A DNA stretch of 64,000 bases from the NCBI GenBank assembly GCA_019925095.2, contig CM034392.1:21248387-21312386 (forward strand), read 5' to 3'. Each line of letters opens with the position of its first letter. The stretch's first letter is position 1. The notes under the pieces were generated by a model. It ran no database searches. It was not told the origin of the DNA and saw only the letters and a program-made list of their open reading frames with translations. The translations under genes were made by a program, and so were the position numbers. The DNA is from Dendrolimus kikuchii (Eukaryota; Arthropoda; Insecta; Lepidoptera; Lasiocampidae). Shown in pieces: positions 23,280 to 33,339 of this stretch.

Positions 23280-23780
23280 AATTTATTTATTGCGAAACGG
23301 ACAAACATGCAGACGGCTCAGCTGATGGAAATTGGGTACCTTTTGCCATTGCCTTTCGTCATTACGAAGCCAACGCGTTGTCAGCCTTTAGGATGGGTTA
23401 AGATTTTGACTGCCAGGGCTAGTAGTGGAAAGGCTAGGTCATGTACCCATAGCCCTGACATAAGGCGAAGGACGGAACACTCAGGGGTTTTAGTGATCCC
23501 TGACTGTGGTGTGGCAATATCACCTCTAGTTCTATCTAGAGATGCTAGTGCCACCCCGACCTGGCGAATCCTACACACGGGCCGCCGCGACTTTTCCCTC
23601 CTCAATCGGATTTCCCCTGGCTAAAAAAAGAGTTAAAGAGGATAGGATAGAGGGATTAGACAGAAGAAACAGGATAGGAATAGGGGCATGGGGTAGGGAA
23701 GACTGGATAGGGGACCAGGGAAGAAGTGGGCTACCGGAACTCTTACTCTTCATAGGAAACACGTTAGCCTTGAGCTAACA
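23280..23780 (-). repeat. Jockey-tail-related repeat with CT/GA-rich body
   Basis: On the minus strand it carries a GGTTGGCAACACGTTGGCTT-like block (here GAAGCCAACGCGTTGTCAGC) and a pyrimidine-rich CTATCCTATCCCTA-type body. These are related to the tandem array at 38251-38795 and to 63345-63720. The overlapping open frames on both strands are composition artefacts. Confidence 0.5.
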
Positions 23781-24107
23781 ATTTTATTTATGGGAAGTAT
23801 CTTAGGTTCCCGAGACTGTGATATCACGACGTTGTGCTGGAACACTGAGGTGCTTTAGTCGGTAGGTTAAGCATGCCATCGGGAGTCCAACACTACCTTA
23901 GTGTGCTGGGCGGTAGGATGTTCATGACGAGTTACACCTCATTAAATAAAAAAAAGGTTAACCATTTCACGCTGGCCCTAAGAGCTATAATCAAGATAAT
24001 GATTTCAGAATGGCTCTACCACGTTACGATTTATGTTTGAGCTGTCGTATCAAGCGTGACATTATAAGCAAACCTGTAATTAATATTAAACGTTTATTTA
24101 TTTCTAG

Positions 24108-24336
24108 TTCGGTGGCTCAGAAGCAATAATAACAGCGCTTAGTGATGAATTTCCACCCATCGGTCGCCACCGGGAACTGTTTGTGGCTTGCCTCTTCACG
24201 CTTTATTTTTTCGTGGGATTGGCGTCTTGTACCAAGGGAGGTTTCTATTTCTTCCAACTTCTAGACCGATACGCTGCCGGCTATTCCATACTGATTGCTG
24301 TTTTCTTCGAAGCTATCGCTGTCTCTTGGATTTATG
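24108..24336 (+). CDS. SerT: SerT exon: second half of TM8, TM9 and TM10
   Basis: It encodes [57 protein letters not shown] and [20 protein letters not shown]. It joins TM8 in phase 0 to the LDSS end of the preceding exon. It ends with one base of a glycine codon. Acceptor TTTCTAG, donor GTAATA. All blocks agree with insect SERT. Confidence 0.95.
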
Positions 24337-24549
24337 GTAATATTTTCTTTGTATGGGTGCTTTGTATGCGTGGATTTTATTGTGAACGCACATTTTCGGA
24401 CATCTTGCTTGTTGCGGTTACTGAATATTATTAATTATTTCTTTGGGATTCTACTTAAACCCTTACACACGACTGCACTTATTAGATCGCTGTCATTTAA
24501 AATGTCGTGGAATTGATCCGACTTGCGTATGCTTATAGTGTTTTTTACT

Positions 24550-24815
24550 TACTGGAGTACAGCAGTCAGGATGACGGCCCAACTGTGATGGAAAGTGGTT
24601 ACCATTGCCTATGGAACATAGGAAAGATTATACCAATGTATTGCTGGACTTGTCGTAGGAACTGGAACTAGGTTGTTATGGCCGCATACTCTTGACCAGG
24701 GATGGTAGTCATCTAAACGGTCAAATGCCTTACCACCAGGTTGTGGATTGTTTTGTTGCCTCTTACGACATGCCGCCCGGCCGCAGGAATTAGAATTCTT
24801 CCTCCGTTCTTACAG
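24550..24815 (-). repeat. Jockey-tail SINE copy
   Basis: Reverse-oriented copy: plus-strand text ATGACGGCCCAACTGTGATG through CTTGACCAGGGATGGTAGTC to CGGCCGCAGGAATTAGAATT. Moderately diverged and inside the 545-base intron between the TM10 and TM11 exons, where it makes up about half of the intron. Confidence 0.8.
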
Positions 24816-24881
24816 AGTATTGAAGATTTTAAACATTGGTTCAAGTTTTATAATTATATAACTCTTGCTATATTCACTCAG

Positions 24882-25150
24882 GCACAGAAAGATTTTGCGA
24901 AGATATTCGCGACATGATAGGCTTTCGACCAGGCCTCTATTGGCGGGTCTGCTGGCGATTCGCAGCTCCGGCCTTCCTTCTATTCATCATCGCCTATGGC
25001 CTATTGGACTATGAACCTCTTCAATATGAGAGCTACGTGTATCCAGGATGGGCAAACGCTTTGGGATGGGCCATAGCTGGTTCGAGCGTAATCTGTATAC
25101 CAACGGTAGCAATTTACAAACTGATTACTGCTAAAGGAAGCTTCTTTGAG
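24882..25150 (+). CDS. SerT: SerT exon: TM11, TM12 and start of C-terminal tail
   Basis: It encodes (G)[57 protein letters not shown] and [20 protein letters not shown], followed by [12 protein letters not shown]. Acceptor CTCAG, donor GTGAGA. It ends in phase 0, so any in-phase acceptor downstream could serve as a last exon (see 25235 and 26997). Confidence 0.95.
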
Positions 25151-25234
25151 GTGAGATTTTAATAATTTAATAAATTAAATTCGTAATAAATAAAACAAAA
25201 AAATACTGTTTCATTGCTACTGTACAATGGACAG

Positions 25235-25414
25235 GCTGATGGAAAGTTGGAACGCTATAATAAAGGTATTATTAGTAAAGCGTTGAACAACCTGGAACCA
25301 CCACCCGTAAATCCCGTAGTAGTAATAGAGAATTCGCCACAAAGGCAGGCAAAGGAATCAGTCCATACAGCCAATTATACAAGTCTTCGTATAGGTAGCG
25401 CAGTAGAATTTTAG
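25235..25414 (+). CDS. Possible alternative last exon of SerT (unproven)
   Basis: After a plausible acceptor (CTACTGTACAATGGACAG) an open frame in the same phase as the exon ending at 25150 encodes about 59 residues: ADGKLERYNKGIISK, ALNNLEPPPVNPVVV, then repeat-derived sequence to a TAG at 25412-25414. The part from about 25312 is inside a dispersed repeat, while 25235-25311 has no second copy here. If used, it would replace the LHLLTTPY-type tail. It could equally be chance. Confidence 0.2.
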   Translation, partial: ADGKLERYNKGIISKALNNLEPPPVNPVVVIENSPQRQAKESVHTANYTSLRIGSAVEF

Positions 25415-25628
25415 ACTACAACTGACGCCATTCAACTGAGTTCTTGTGGAAACTCGAAAGGCTACATTTAACTATACAGTTAACATTTCTCATAAAAACT
25501 CATAATTACTACTCAAAAACTACCAACTTCCTACAACTATTGTTAATTTTAGAGTAATTTTACACATGTTTTAGAAAATAAAAGTGCATAGCGCGACATC
25601 CCCTTTCAATTCCCGCCAAAAACTCTCC
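25312..25628 (+). repeat. ~315-bp dispersed repeat, copy A
   Basis: It starts GTAGTAGTAATAGAGAATTC and GCCACAAAGGCAGGCAAAGG, contains GAGTTCTTGTGGAAACTCGA, and ends CCCGCCAAAAACTC. Copies B (25995-26223), C (26262-26584) and D (29637-29957) have the same orientation. No A-tail or long terminal inverted repeats are obvious, so the class is unknown. Confidence 0.85.
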
Positions 25629-25684
25629 TATCAGGATTTTAAGCGACGGTCGTCGTGAACCATAGATAAAACACTTAAAGAGTA

Positions 25685-25896
25685 CGTTCCACCTGAAACT
25701 CACAACGATCACGTTCACGATCGCGATTATTCCCGTTCCACTTGCTTGCCGGCGTCACAATCGTAAACTCAAGTGGAACGGTTATTCGACCCACCTCTTG
25801 ACATGGGTCGTTGTGAGCGCTGCGTGAGCGAAAGTTATGTCGTTATTAGTGACGATTTCGCCACGACCATAACGACCGTGGTCGCCTGGTGGAACG
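25685..25896. mobile_element. Small inverted-repeat element (MITE-like)
   Basis: The outer ends CGTTCCACCTG (25685-25695) and CCTGGTGGAACG (25885-25896) are imperfect inverted repeats. An inner pair, CCGTTCCACTTG (25733-25744) and CAAGTGGAACGG (25770-25781), is a perfect 12-base inverted repeat. It lies between copies A and B of the ~315-bp repeat. No coding capacity. Confidence 0.5.
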
Positions 25897-25994
25897 GCAG
25901 ACGGAGCATTTTGGGCATAGTGAGATACTGAAGGAACGCGCCTATAAAAGTTAATTTTATGTTTAAGGCTTGGCAACTAGGCCTTTAAGCCAGA

Positions 25995-26223
25995 CGCAGT
26001 TGTATTGTAGGCTACAATCCACACCATTCAACGGAGTTCTTGTGAAAACTCGAAAGGCCACATTTGGCTATATAGTTCACATTTCTCGCAAAAACACATA
26101 ATTACTACTCAAAAACTATCAATATCCTACAACTATTGTTCATTTTTGAGTAATTTTACACATTTTTAGAAAATAAAACTGTACAGCGCAACATCTCCTT
26201 TCAGTTCCCGCCAAAAACTCCCC
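25995..26223 (+). repeat. ~315-bp dispersed repeat, copy B (5'-truncated)
   Basis: It starts at GCGCAGTTG-equivalent text (ACGCAGTTGTATTGTAGGCT) and runs to CCCGCCAAAAACTCCC. It lacks the first ~85 bases of the family. Confidence 0.85.
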
Positions 26224-26261
26224 CATAGAAAGTTGAAACCTAGAGCGAATAGTGATGTTCT

Positions 26262-26584
26262 TCATAGTAGTAGTAGTAGTTGTATTTGCCACAAAGGCAG
26301 GCAAAGGAATCTTTAGTCCATACAGCCCATTCTGATGTTTAAGTCTTCGTATAATAGTCGCGCAGTTGTATTGTAGGCTACAACTAACGCCATTCAACGG
26401 AGTTCTTGTGAAAACTCGAAAGGCCACATTTGACTATAAAGTTCACATTTCTCGCAAAAACATAATTACTACTCAAAAACTATCAATATCCTACAACTAT
26501 TGTTCATTTTAGAGTAATTTTACACATTTTTAGAAAATAAAACTGCACAGCACAACGTCTCCTTTCAGTTCCCGCCAAAAACTC
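26262..26584 (+). repeat. ~315-bp dispersed repeat, copy C
   Basis: Full-length copy preceded by a (TAG)n run, with TTGCCACAAAGGCAGGCAAA near the start and TTCCCGCCAAAAACTCC at the end. It is most like copy B. The minus-strand open frame across it is a shadow. Confidence 0.85.
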
Positions 26585-26996
26585 CATGTTCTTCATATAC
26601 ACACTCGTCTCGTCGCGTTTAGCTGTCGCTCATAGCGAAATATCGTCACCAGGCTTTTAAAAGTTTTATAACAATTTTTAAAATATATCAATTTCGTATC
26701 AAAATTGAAAAACCTCGACTATGAGTTAATCCTAAGTGTAGAGAAACCAAAACAAACGTTCTAGAGAACCGTTGTGTAGGTATAAAAGCGACGTAAATAT
26801 TTTAGTAAGCTAAAAATTGAAGGCGTCCATGGTTATATTTCACATATTATACTAATAAAATAGTAAAATTAATACAAAAAATATTACGATAATTATTTGT
26901 ATTAATTTTAACTAAACAAAATGTTTATTTTATTTACTAATACAAATATTGCAATTCTGAATATATTCTAAAATAAAAAATATTATTATTTTACAG

Positions 26997-27194
26997 CGTC
27001 TCCATCTCTTGACAACGCCGTACGCTGATACTGTGGATAACGGCACGGTCCACAACGGAATGGTTGTTTCAGAGAGTGGTGGAGTTCGTCTTGCATCTGC
27101 GGCACAAACTCCCACTTCCCCATTACCACCAAGTGCAAATTCTCCAGCTCAGATTACAGCTCCTCCTTTAGCTTCAGCCCCCGCACTTGTCTGA
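26997..27194 (+). CDS. SerT: SerT last coding exon, cytoplasmic C-terminus
   Basis: 65 codons plus a TGA stop, encoding RLHLLTTPYADTVDNGTV, then HNGMVVSESGGVRLASAAQ and a Pro/Ser/Ala-rich end finishing in ASAPALV. RLHLLTTPY parallels the R-x-x-x-LTTPW at the same place in insect SERT, right after the GS(F/L) of the previous exon, which supports this as the main 3' exon. Acceptor TTTTACAG, phase 0. The variable low-complexity tail is usual for the family. Confidence 0.88.
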   Translation, partial: RLHLLTTPYADTVDNGTVHNGMVVSESGGVRLASAAQTPTSPLPPSANSPAQITAPPLASAPALV

Positions 27195-27606
27195 GCACAA
27201 CTCTCCTTCGACGTTTATTACGTCTAGACTTCTATAGTCGCTGCTGGGGTCGTTCTCCAATTTAATACGCAATTGTCTAATAATCTTTAAAATAACATTT
27301 GAACTTTTATTAATTAAAATTTATAAACCCTAATGTCGCTTAGCTATTATGATTCTTTTGGATTTTATGGCTTGGTAGCTAAGACTTTTACATCAATACT
27401 TGGGTAACCTGTCAAGTACAGGGCTGTGTAACTGTCTAGTTATTAAGTCGATTATAAACATAAGATTTTTGAACAACTTAATAAAACAAAATGTATGAAA
27501 AGAACTGTATGTAGGATCTGGTTTATAGTGTGTATTAGAATAATGAAACAAAGGTATCAATGATAGGTATTTATAGGTATGGAGCAATAGCAATTATATT
27601 ATTTGG

Positions 27607-27612
27607 AATAAA
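27607..27612 (+). terminator. Candidate SerT polyadenylation signal (AATAAA)
   Basis: AATAAA 413 bases after the SerT stop. Others at 28149-28154 and 29070-29075 could define longer 3' UTRs. Use cannot be decided from sequence. Confidence 0.35.
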
Positions 27613-28148
27613 GCATAGCAATGTTAAACCACTTTTTGAGTAGAATTAAATTATTTTATATTAAAACTTATGAAATACGCAGTATATATTACCCAAAGCT
27701 TTTAAATATGTTAAGCATATAATAATATCAAAGCACATTTTAAAGGTTATAGTAATAACAATTCAGGAATATCAGGAATTCATGAATATTAATAACGTAT
27801 ATTTTTGCTTTTCCTTATAGCTAAGATAAGCATATTTTGAAGCACATAATTAATTAATATGTAAGTATATGGATAATTCAGGAAACCGTCGATGTTTTAG
27901 CTGTAGATTTAGGTCGTAGTTTCATTGAGCATTGAGGTTGACGCAGGAACAATTATTATTAAATCCAACATGAACGCTACATGTACACCTGATTTAAGTT
28001 TTTTCATGTGAGTGTGAATGTTCGTTGCTTTATTTATATCTACACTTATATTGATATTTAATTATATAAGATCTTTGCTATCCCATTGTAGTTGATAAAT
28101 ACTCCTTTGAACTGTATATTTGGAGTTTAAAACGTGTATTGTAGCATT

Positions 28149-28154
28149 AATAAA
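28149..28154 (+). terminator. Candidate distal SerT polyadenylation signal
   Basis: AATAAA in the context CATTAATAAAGTAAC, about 955 bases after the stop and within repeat-free sequence. Confidence 0.3.
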
Positions 28155-29636
28155 GTAACAATTAAAAATATGAAATTGGATGTCAGATTTAATGAATTAA
28201 GAATATTTTGAATGGAATAAGGATACAAAGTGACGAAAACACTTTGATGTTTATCTTAATTCTAGTCGTAGATGATTATTAAGAGATTTAATTCTTTTAC
28301 TCAAACAATATGATTTCATTGCACGTATTCAGTATATGGTATTTTAATCAAATATTAATAATTAATGAACTTAAATAAATTTAAATGTAGAGAACCTAAA
28401 TAAGGATAAAAAATAAAAACACAATGAAATGCTGTGTAGATAATAGAAACATTAGAATTAATGAAGATAAATTCAAATAATATAATGGAACTGAAAGTTC
28501 ATATACCCACTTATAATACATTTTGTCTATGTCTATTTATCAAATATATAATATATTCCTTCTATAATATATTAGAACTCTAAATGTTGTGCTTAGATTC
28601 TGTGTATCTGGTGCTCCATTGCTTATATAAGTCATTGTAATTTTATTAATTTTATAAGCTACTATTCCTCACTCCGTCCTGGGCAATGCGGATTGATGAA
28701 TTGTACTAACTTTTAGTTAAGAGTAATTTTGAACAATGAGTATCCAAGGATCTTCCATCATGCGTAATGATGAGCAATAAGCGTACATGCGCGCGCTCCA
28801 TATACTCCACACATTATTTATTCAGTGTGTTTAGCCTTAAATGTATGTGCCAATAATCAACTTATTAATGCAAAGCATTTTATTGTTATTAAATGTTGTA
28901 TTATCTTTGGTAGTTTCACATAATGTATTAGTTTAATAACTCTAAGTGTCATTATTGAAATATTCAATATTTATGTCTGTGTATCCATAATAACCCATAT
29001 TTATAGCTGTTGGTGTTATATTATCCACAATCAATGGTCATATCAGCCATTATGACTATCGATTTATTGAATAAATTTATACTTACTGTAACACAGTATT
29101 TCATTTATATTTCCTAGAAACAAGTTTACACACATTATTCTTTTGTTATACTTTTATTCGTGATTTATTTCCCAGTTATTGCAAAATATTTATACGTAGC
29201 TCTAAAGAACCTAGTGAAAGAAGAACACTGAAATTTCGGCTACCAGGACCAAATTGCTTTTTAAGAATTTGTAGATTCAGGGAACCTGGTGGACAACGTA
29301 AAGACGTAGCAGTGTTGACTGGAATGATTATCAGAATATTATTATTATTAATAGAAAAGCGCAAAAGAATTCTTGACGGTGATAAAAAACATCTCTGATT
29401 ACAGGAATTTGAGTAACCAATGGAAAGGACTTTTTAAAATAGTAAAATTTTATTTGAATTAAAGAATTGTATCATTCGGTGTCCAATTTGACTGAGGTCA
29501 CAGAATACATATTTTGTTCAGTACTCTAACGAGGCGGCAGATTTTAATAGAACTAGCAATAAAAAAAGAAAAATGGTGTGGAGATTCGTCGTTGGTCACA
29601 CTGGCACTGGCCGAACTGGCAAGCAACCCAAAATTA

Positions 29637-29957
29637 ATTGAGTAGTAGTACTAGAATTCGCCACATAGGCAGGCACAGGAATCTTAGTTCATACGGCTAA
29701 TTCTGATGTATAAGTCTTTGTATAGTAGCGCAGTTTAATTGTAGTTTGGAACTGACGCCGTTAAACGGTGTTCTTGTGAAAACTCAAAAGGCCACATTTG
29801 ACTATACAGTTCATATTTTCCACAAAAACACATAATTACTATTCAAAAACTATCAATATTTCACGACTACTATTTATTTCAGAGTATTTTTTTTACACAT
29901 CTTTTAAAAATATGACTGCACAGCACAGCGTCCCTTTTCAAATTACTGTTAAAAACT
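29637..29957 (+). repeat. ~315-bp dispersed repeat, copy D
   Basis: A more diverged copy: AGTAGTAGTACTAGAATTCG at the start, GGTGTTCTTGTGAAAACTCA in the middle and TACTGTTAAAAACTCG at the end. It lies between SerT and the Ankmy2-type gene. Confidence 0.8.
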
Positions 29958-30361
29958 CGTCCCAAAATTAATTGAGTTAGCGATTAGATATACCGCGCCT
30001 CAATTGAACTATTGAGGGGTTTTGAAAAGATTACGATTCATATTTTGCCAATAGATTGACTAACCGGCGGACGAGAATCATATCCCGAAGTCGCGTCAAT
30101 TTATTGCCATGTCCGTTGATTACCGAGTTGGATTTCAAACTATCTTCTATGAATCAAAGCAATAAAGAGTAATCGAGATTGTGAACTATTTTGAGTAAGC
30201 GAATAATCAACTTGAACATTCGTCATTGCACATTACCCCAATGAATCATTATTATTGTTTATTTCAATTGGACTTAAATTGTGTCCCCCACAACTTGTGT
30301 AATTTATTAAAATACAATGAGTATTTCTACTCACTATACAAATATAATAAAAACGTTTTCA

Positions 30362-30460
30362 ATAAATTGCCCGTTGTACTATCTCTTGTATTTTTTTATT
30401 TCTGTTTATCTATGCTTTGGTGCACAATAAAGTGTTATCTATCTATTTCTATCTATGTAA
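30362..30460 (+). repeat. LINE 3'-tail fragment
   Basis: It ends TGCACAATAAAGTGTTATCT followed by (ATCT)n, the family's terminal signature. The hairpin region is missing or degraded. It lies ~260 bases upstream of the Ankmy2 start codon, so it limits the 5' UTR/promoter to 30461-30721 unless the promoter spans the repeat. Confidence 0.6.
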
Positions 30461-30721
30461 TTTATACAAATCTGTTAAGTGCTGCATATTCAAAACGGAC
30501 TGAGCACAATTTTTTTGCAACTGAACAATAAAAACTATTAGCGTTTAAAAATTGACTTAAAGGTACTTGGTACTAGGTCGTAAAATCCTTTAAAAAAAGT
30601 TATTGTTTGCTGTCATATTAAGGAAATCATAAATACTGTCAGTTTGACACACATTATCATTAGTCTTGAGGTTGTTTTCGCTTCTAAATTAAATTACTGC
30701 TTGAATATACAAAAAATCGAT

Positions 30722-30922
30722 ATGGAGGCGAAAACTGAAGAAAATGCTAATTCAGAAAAGTCCATTTTTGATATCATCGCCCAAGGGGATCTGGCAGAGT
30801 TTAAAGACTTCCTTGCACAACGTAAGGGCGATGTTAATTTCTTTGACGAAAATGGCATGACCGCTCTTCAACACGCCGCATATAAGGGTAACAAGGATAT
30901 GGTGCAATTACTGCTCGATAGG
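30722..30922 (+). CDS. Ankmy2: Ankmy2 exon 1: N-terminus and first ankyrin repeat
   Basis: 67 codons starting MEAKTEENANSEKS, then FDIIAQGDLAEFKDF and the first ankyrin repeat (ENGMTALQHAAYKGNKDMVQ, then LLLDR). The ATG at 30722 is chosen because it is the first methionine directly ahead of the conserved start. The frame is open further upstream, but only with non-ATG starts. Donor GTAAGA at 30923, phase 0. Confidence 0.9.
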
Positions 30923-31003
30923 GTAAGATACAAACTTAGTTACGTTACATTTATTTTATTTTACAATCGCAATTTGCTAATTATTTGTTTCTATCAATTC
31001 CAG
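30923..31003 (+). other. Ankmy2 intron 1, 81 bases, in frame and stop-free
   Basis: GTAAGA donor and TTCCAG acceptor. Length is 27 codons with no stop, so retention would add a hydrophobic, Phe/Tyr/Leu-rich peptide between LLLDR and GADVN, in the middle of an ankyrin repeat. Removing it restores the canonical LLLDRGADVN repeat end, which shows it is an intron. Confidence 0.9.
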
Positions 31004-31978
31004 GGGGCTGATGTGAACTCCGGGAAGCATGAATACAATTACACAGCGCTACATTTCGGCGCGTTATCAGGTAATTCTGAAGTATGCAAGTTGCTTTTGG
31101 ATGCTGGAGCAAAGCCTACTGCTACCAACTCGGTTGGGCGAACTGCCTCTCAAATGGCGGCATTTGTAGGCAACCATCACACTGTTGCGACCATTAACAA
31201 CTTTATCCCACGGACTGAGATCTCTTATTACTCTGTTATACAAGGACAGCAAACAGAGTCATACTTACCCTCCATTTTAGTTGATCCATTGCACAAATTT
31301 GTATTGGGAGTCAATATACATCCAGTGAGACTAGCTTTAAATTTACAGCATACTCCTGGTTTACTAGAAAATGCTGATAAAGTTAGTAAAGTACTTGAGT
31401 TGTTGTGCAAGAGGGAAATGACTCGTGGCAGTGATACAAATGAAGTGATGGCATTTAAATATCATTACCTCGCTTACATTTTAAGGGAATTACATAATAT
31501 AAAAGATAGAAAAGATAAAGAGGAAAAGAAGCACGATATTGTGGAGTTATTCTGTAAGAGACTTTTGAAGCCTGGAAAGGATGGAGTTTCACTAGACTTC
31601 ATGGATGCATTTCTAAAGGATTGCGTAAGGGAGTTTCCTTACAGGGAATGCACCACTTTCCATCAAATGGTGACATCATTGACAAGTAAAGATCCACCAA
31701 CAGCTTTATCTGTGATAAATTGCACTATAAATGGTCAGAGGGGATTTGTTGATGCCATACCATATTGCAATACATGTGGTGAGGAGAAGCCCGCTAAGAA
31801 ATGTTCAAAATGCAAATCTGTTCAGTATTGTGATCGACAGTGCCAGAGAATGCATTGGTTTGTGCACAAAAAGGCCTGTAACAGAGAATCAAGTGCACCC
31901 ACACCCGCTACTAATTCAAAAGCCAACATTGACACAAATGAATTGAGTTCAGAACTTCAAAATCTAATTGCAGGATAA
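31004..31978 (+). CDS. Ankmy2: Ankmy2 exon 2: ankyrin repeats 2-3, middle domain, MYND finger
   Basis: It begins GADVNSGKHEYNYTALHFGA, followed by a second repeat (EVCKLLLDAGAKPTATN) and a third (GRTASQMAAFVGNHHTV), then a ~175-residue middle region. The MYND finger lies at about residues 322-359 of the spliced protein with spacing C-x2-C-x8-C-x2-C-x5-C-x3-C-x7-H-x3-C (CNTCGEEKPAKKC, CSKCKSVQYC, CQRMHWFVHKKAC). All eight metal ligands are present. A short Ser/Thr/Pro-rich tail ends in LQNLIAG, TAA at 31976. Confidence 0.93.
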   Translation, partial: GADVNSGKHEYNYTALHFGALSGNSEVCKLLLDAGAKPTATNSVGRTASQMAAFVGNHHTVATINNFIPRTEISYYSVIQGQQTESYLPSILVDPLHKFVLGVNIHPVRLALNLQHTPGLLENADKVSKVLELLCKREMTRGSDTNEVMAFKYHYLAYILRELHNIKDRKDKEEKKHDIVELFCKRLLKPGKDGVSLDFMDAFLKDCVREFPYRECTTFHQMVTSLTSKDPPTALSVINCTINGQRGFVDAIPYCNTCGEEKPAKKCSKCKSVQYCDRQCQRMHWFVHKKACNRESSAPTPATNSKANIDTNELSSELQNLIAG

Positions 31979-32483
31979 TTTCTTTTTAACAATCTGTAAT
32001 TTAATCTCCACACAGTTTGATATAAGTATGTCTTTTGTTCATAACAATTGTGTTGTCAAATGCTTTAAAGTAATGTAGGTGTGTATATGTATTATTTTGA
32101 ATCTAATTTAATGTAGGTTCTGAAATGCAAAGGTAAAATTAAATGGACCAAACAATTCAAATCAAATACATCAATTTTCTAATTATATAACTATATTACA
32201 AATAGTAATTCCTAAGTTAAAAATTTGTATATTCTAATAGAATGCAAACATAATATAACATGTGAAAATGTAAGGATAAATCTTGTAATATATTATTTTT
32301 GGCCTAAACTACTTGCACAAACTCAAACAATAACGGCTACTTCTTGGTGGTAACTTTTCCTTATGTTGCCCTTAAAATATTAAAAAGCAAAAAGGCAAAA
32401 TTTTGACTAAAAGATAAATAGATAGCTTAAATAAGAAGATGTAAAATGATTGTGTTTCTGATAATGCGAATTTTTAGAAAGAC

Positions 32484-32489
32484 AATAAA
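32484..32489 (+). terminator. Candidate Ankmy2 polyadenylation signal
   Basis: AATAAA in GACAATAAAAAAATATTG, about 505 bases after the stop. The intervening sequence is AT-rich without repeats. Confidence 0.4.
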
Positions 32490-32834
32490 AAAATATTGAA
32501 ATGCTGAAAACTGTATATTGTAAGTGAAAACCTTTTTTTGTGTATATTTCCTTTGCATCTATGACTTTCAAGATAATGTTAACAGTTTTAACTAATGGAA
32601 TATTATTTCTTAAGAAGCTGCAATTGACTCCCTGCTTTACTTGGCATTTTAATGAGTAAGTTCACAATGAATATAGGTCATTGTTTGAAGTTTATGTAAA
32701 CTATGTGTAGATAGATGACATTGTATTGCTTACCAAAAGAAACAATTACTAAAATGCGTTATTGCACTGCTTCCTTAAAGAAACCATATTTTCAAGAAGT
32801 GAGGCAATTAATTTCAAACAATATTTTGTGAGAG

Positions 32835-33005
32835 ATTTAACATGATGGGTTTTTCATCCCAATGTTTCAAATACAAAGAACACTGTTTCCAATTAAAATC
32901 TGTAAATGTTCTCCTTTCTCAAATATATTACATACTATATTAATTATGCATTATTTTGGGTCATTTCAAACTTTAAACTGCTCTACCTTTCACACATTAT
33001 TATAT
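32835..33005 (+). repeat. Diverged dispersed repeat, copy 2
   Basis: It shares ordered blocks with 10780-10955 (CATGATGGG, TTTCCAATTAAAA, TTTTGGGTCA, CTGCTCTACC). Not identified to a class. Confidence 0.45.
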
Positions 33006-33339
33006 GTATATTTTAACTAATTGATATGTTACAAACATGATTTTCTTTACTTACTACACAGCATAGATAAGGTAATATCCTTTAAGTTACGTTGACTGGA
33101 ATAGATTGCTTTAAGGGATTAGAACCTCTGTTGTTTGGTCAAAAAAGTATTGTGATTGCATATTTTTCATATATCATTTTCGTCATCAATTTTCATTAAA
33201 TTATTAATTTAATTTAACATTGCATTTGTTTTTTATGCAAATAATTATGTATTTAAATTCAAATTTTATTTAAACTATTTAAATATTTATCGTTTCATAC
33301 ATAAAAATATTAAGTAAGACAACTACTTAATTGTCATTT

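Larger units (their letters stand above)
11217..27194 (+). other. SerT: SerT gene region, ten visible coding exons
   Basis: Gene-level entry. The exons below splice without a frame break into 572 residues covering TM2 to the C-terminus of an SLC6 Na+/Cl- coupled transporter. Family knowledge: SERT clears serotonin from the synaptic space at the neuronal plasma membrane, and insect SERTs are about 600-650 residues, so roughly 80-110 N-terminal residues are missing here. Visible support includes the EL2 cysteine pair, chloride-site residues Q, S, N and S in TM6/TM7, and the Na2-site LGLDS motif in TM8. The closest relatives I recognise are insect SERTs rather than dopamine or octopamine transporters. 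Introns range from 289 bases (22427-22715) to 5.5 kb (11352-16822). Confidence 0.9.
27195..29110 (+). other. SerT 3' UTR and downstream, repeat-free AT-rich DNA
   Basis: The ~1.9 kb after the stop contains no repeat family found elsewhere in the window and no convincing open frame. Such freedom from insertions fits a long 3' UTR. Candidate polyadenylation signals are at 27607, 28149 and 29070. Confidence 0.4.
30722..31978 (+). other. Ankmy2: Ankmy2-type gene, complete, two exons
   Basis: Gene-level entry for an ankyrin-repeat plus MYND zinc-finger protein of 391 residues after splicing of an 81-base intron (vertebrate ANKMY2 is about 440). Family knowledge: ANKMY2 is linked to primary cilia, adenylyl cyclase trafficking and Hedgehog signalling in vertebrates; the insect role is less clear. 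It is on the same strand as SerT and 3.5 kb downstream of its stop. It converges on the T-box gene. Confidence 0.9.

Noticed and set aside
30644..30721. Upstream extension of the Ankmy2 frame
   Set aside because: The extension begins with a non-ATG codon and has no conserved sequence. The ATG at 30722 starts the recognisable protein.
30923..31003. Reading Ankmy2 as a single 418-residue exon
   Set aside because: The 81-base segment has GTAAGA...CAG ends and splits a canonical ankyrin repeat, so it is an intron even though it is open.
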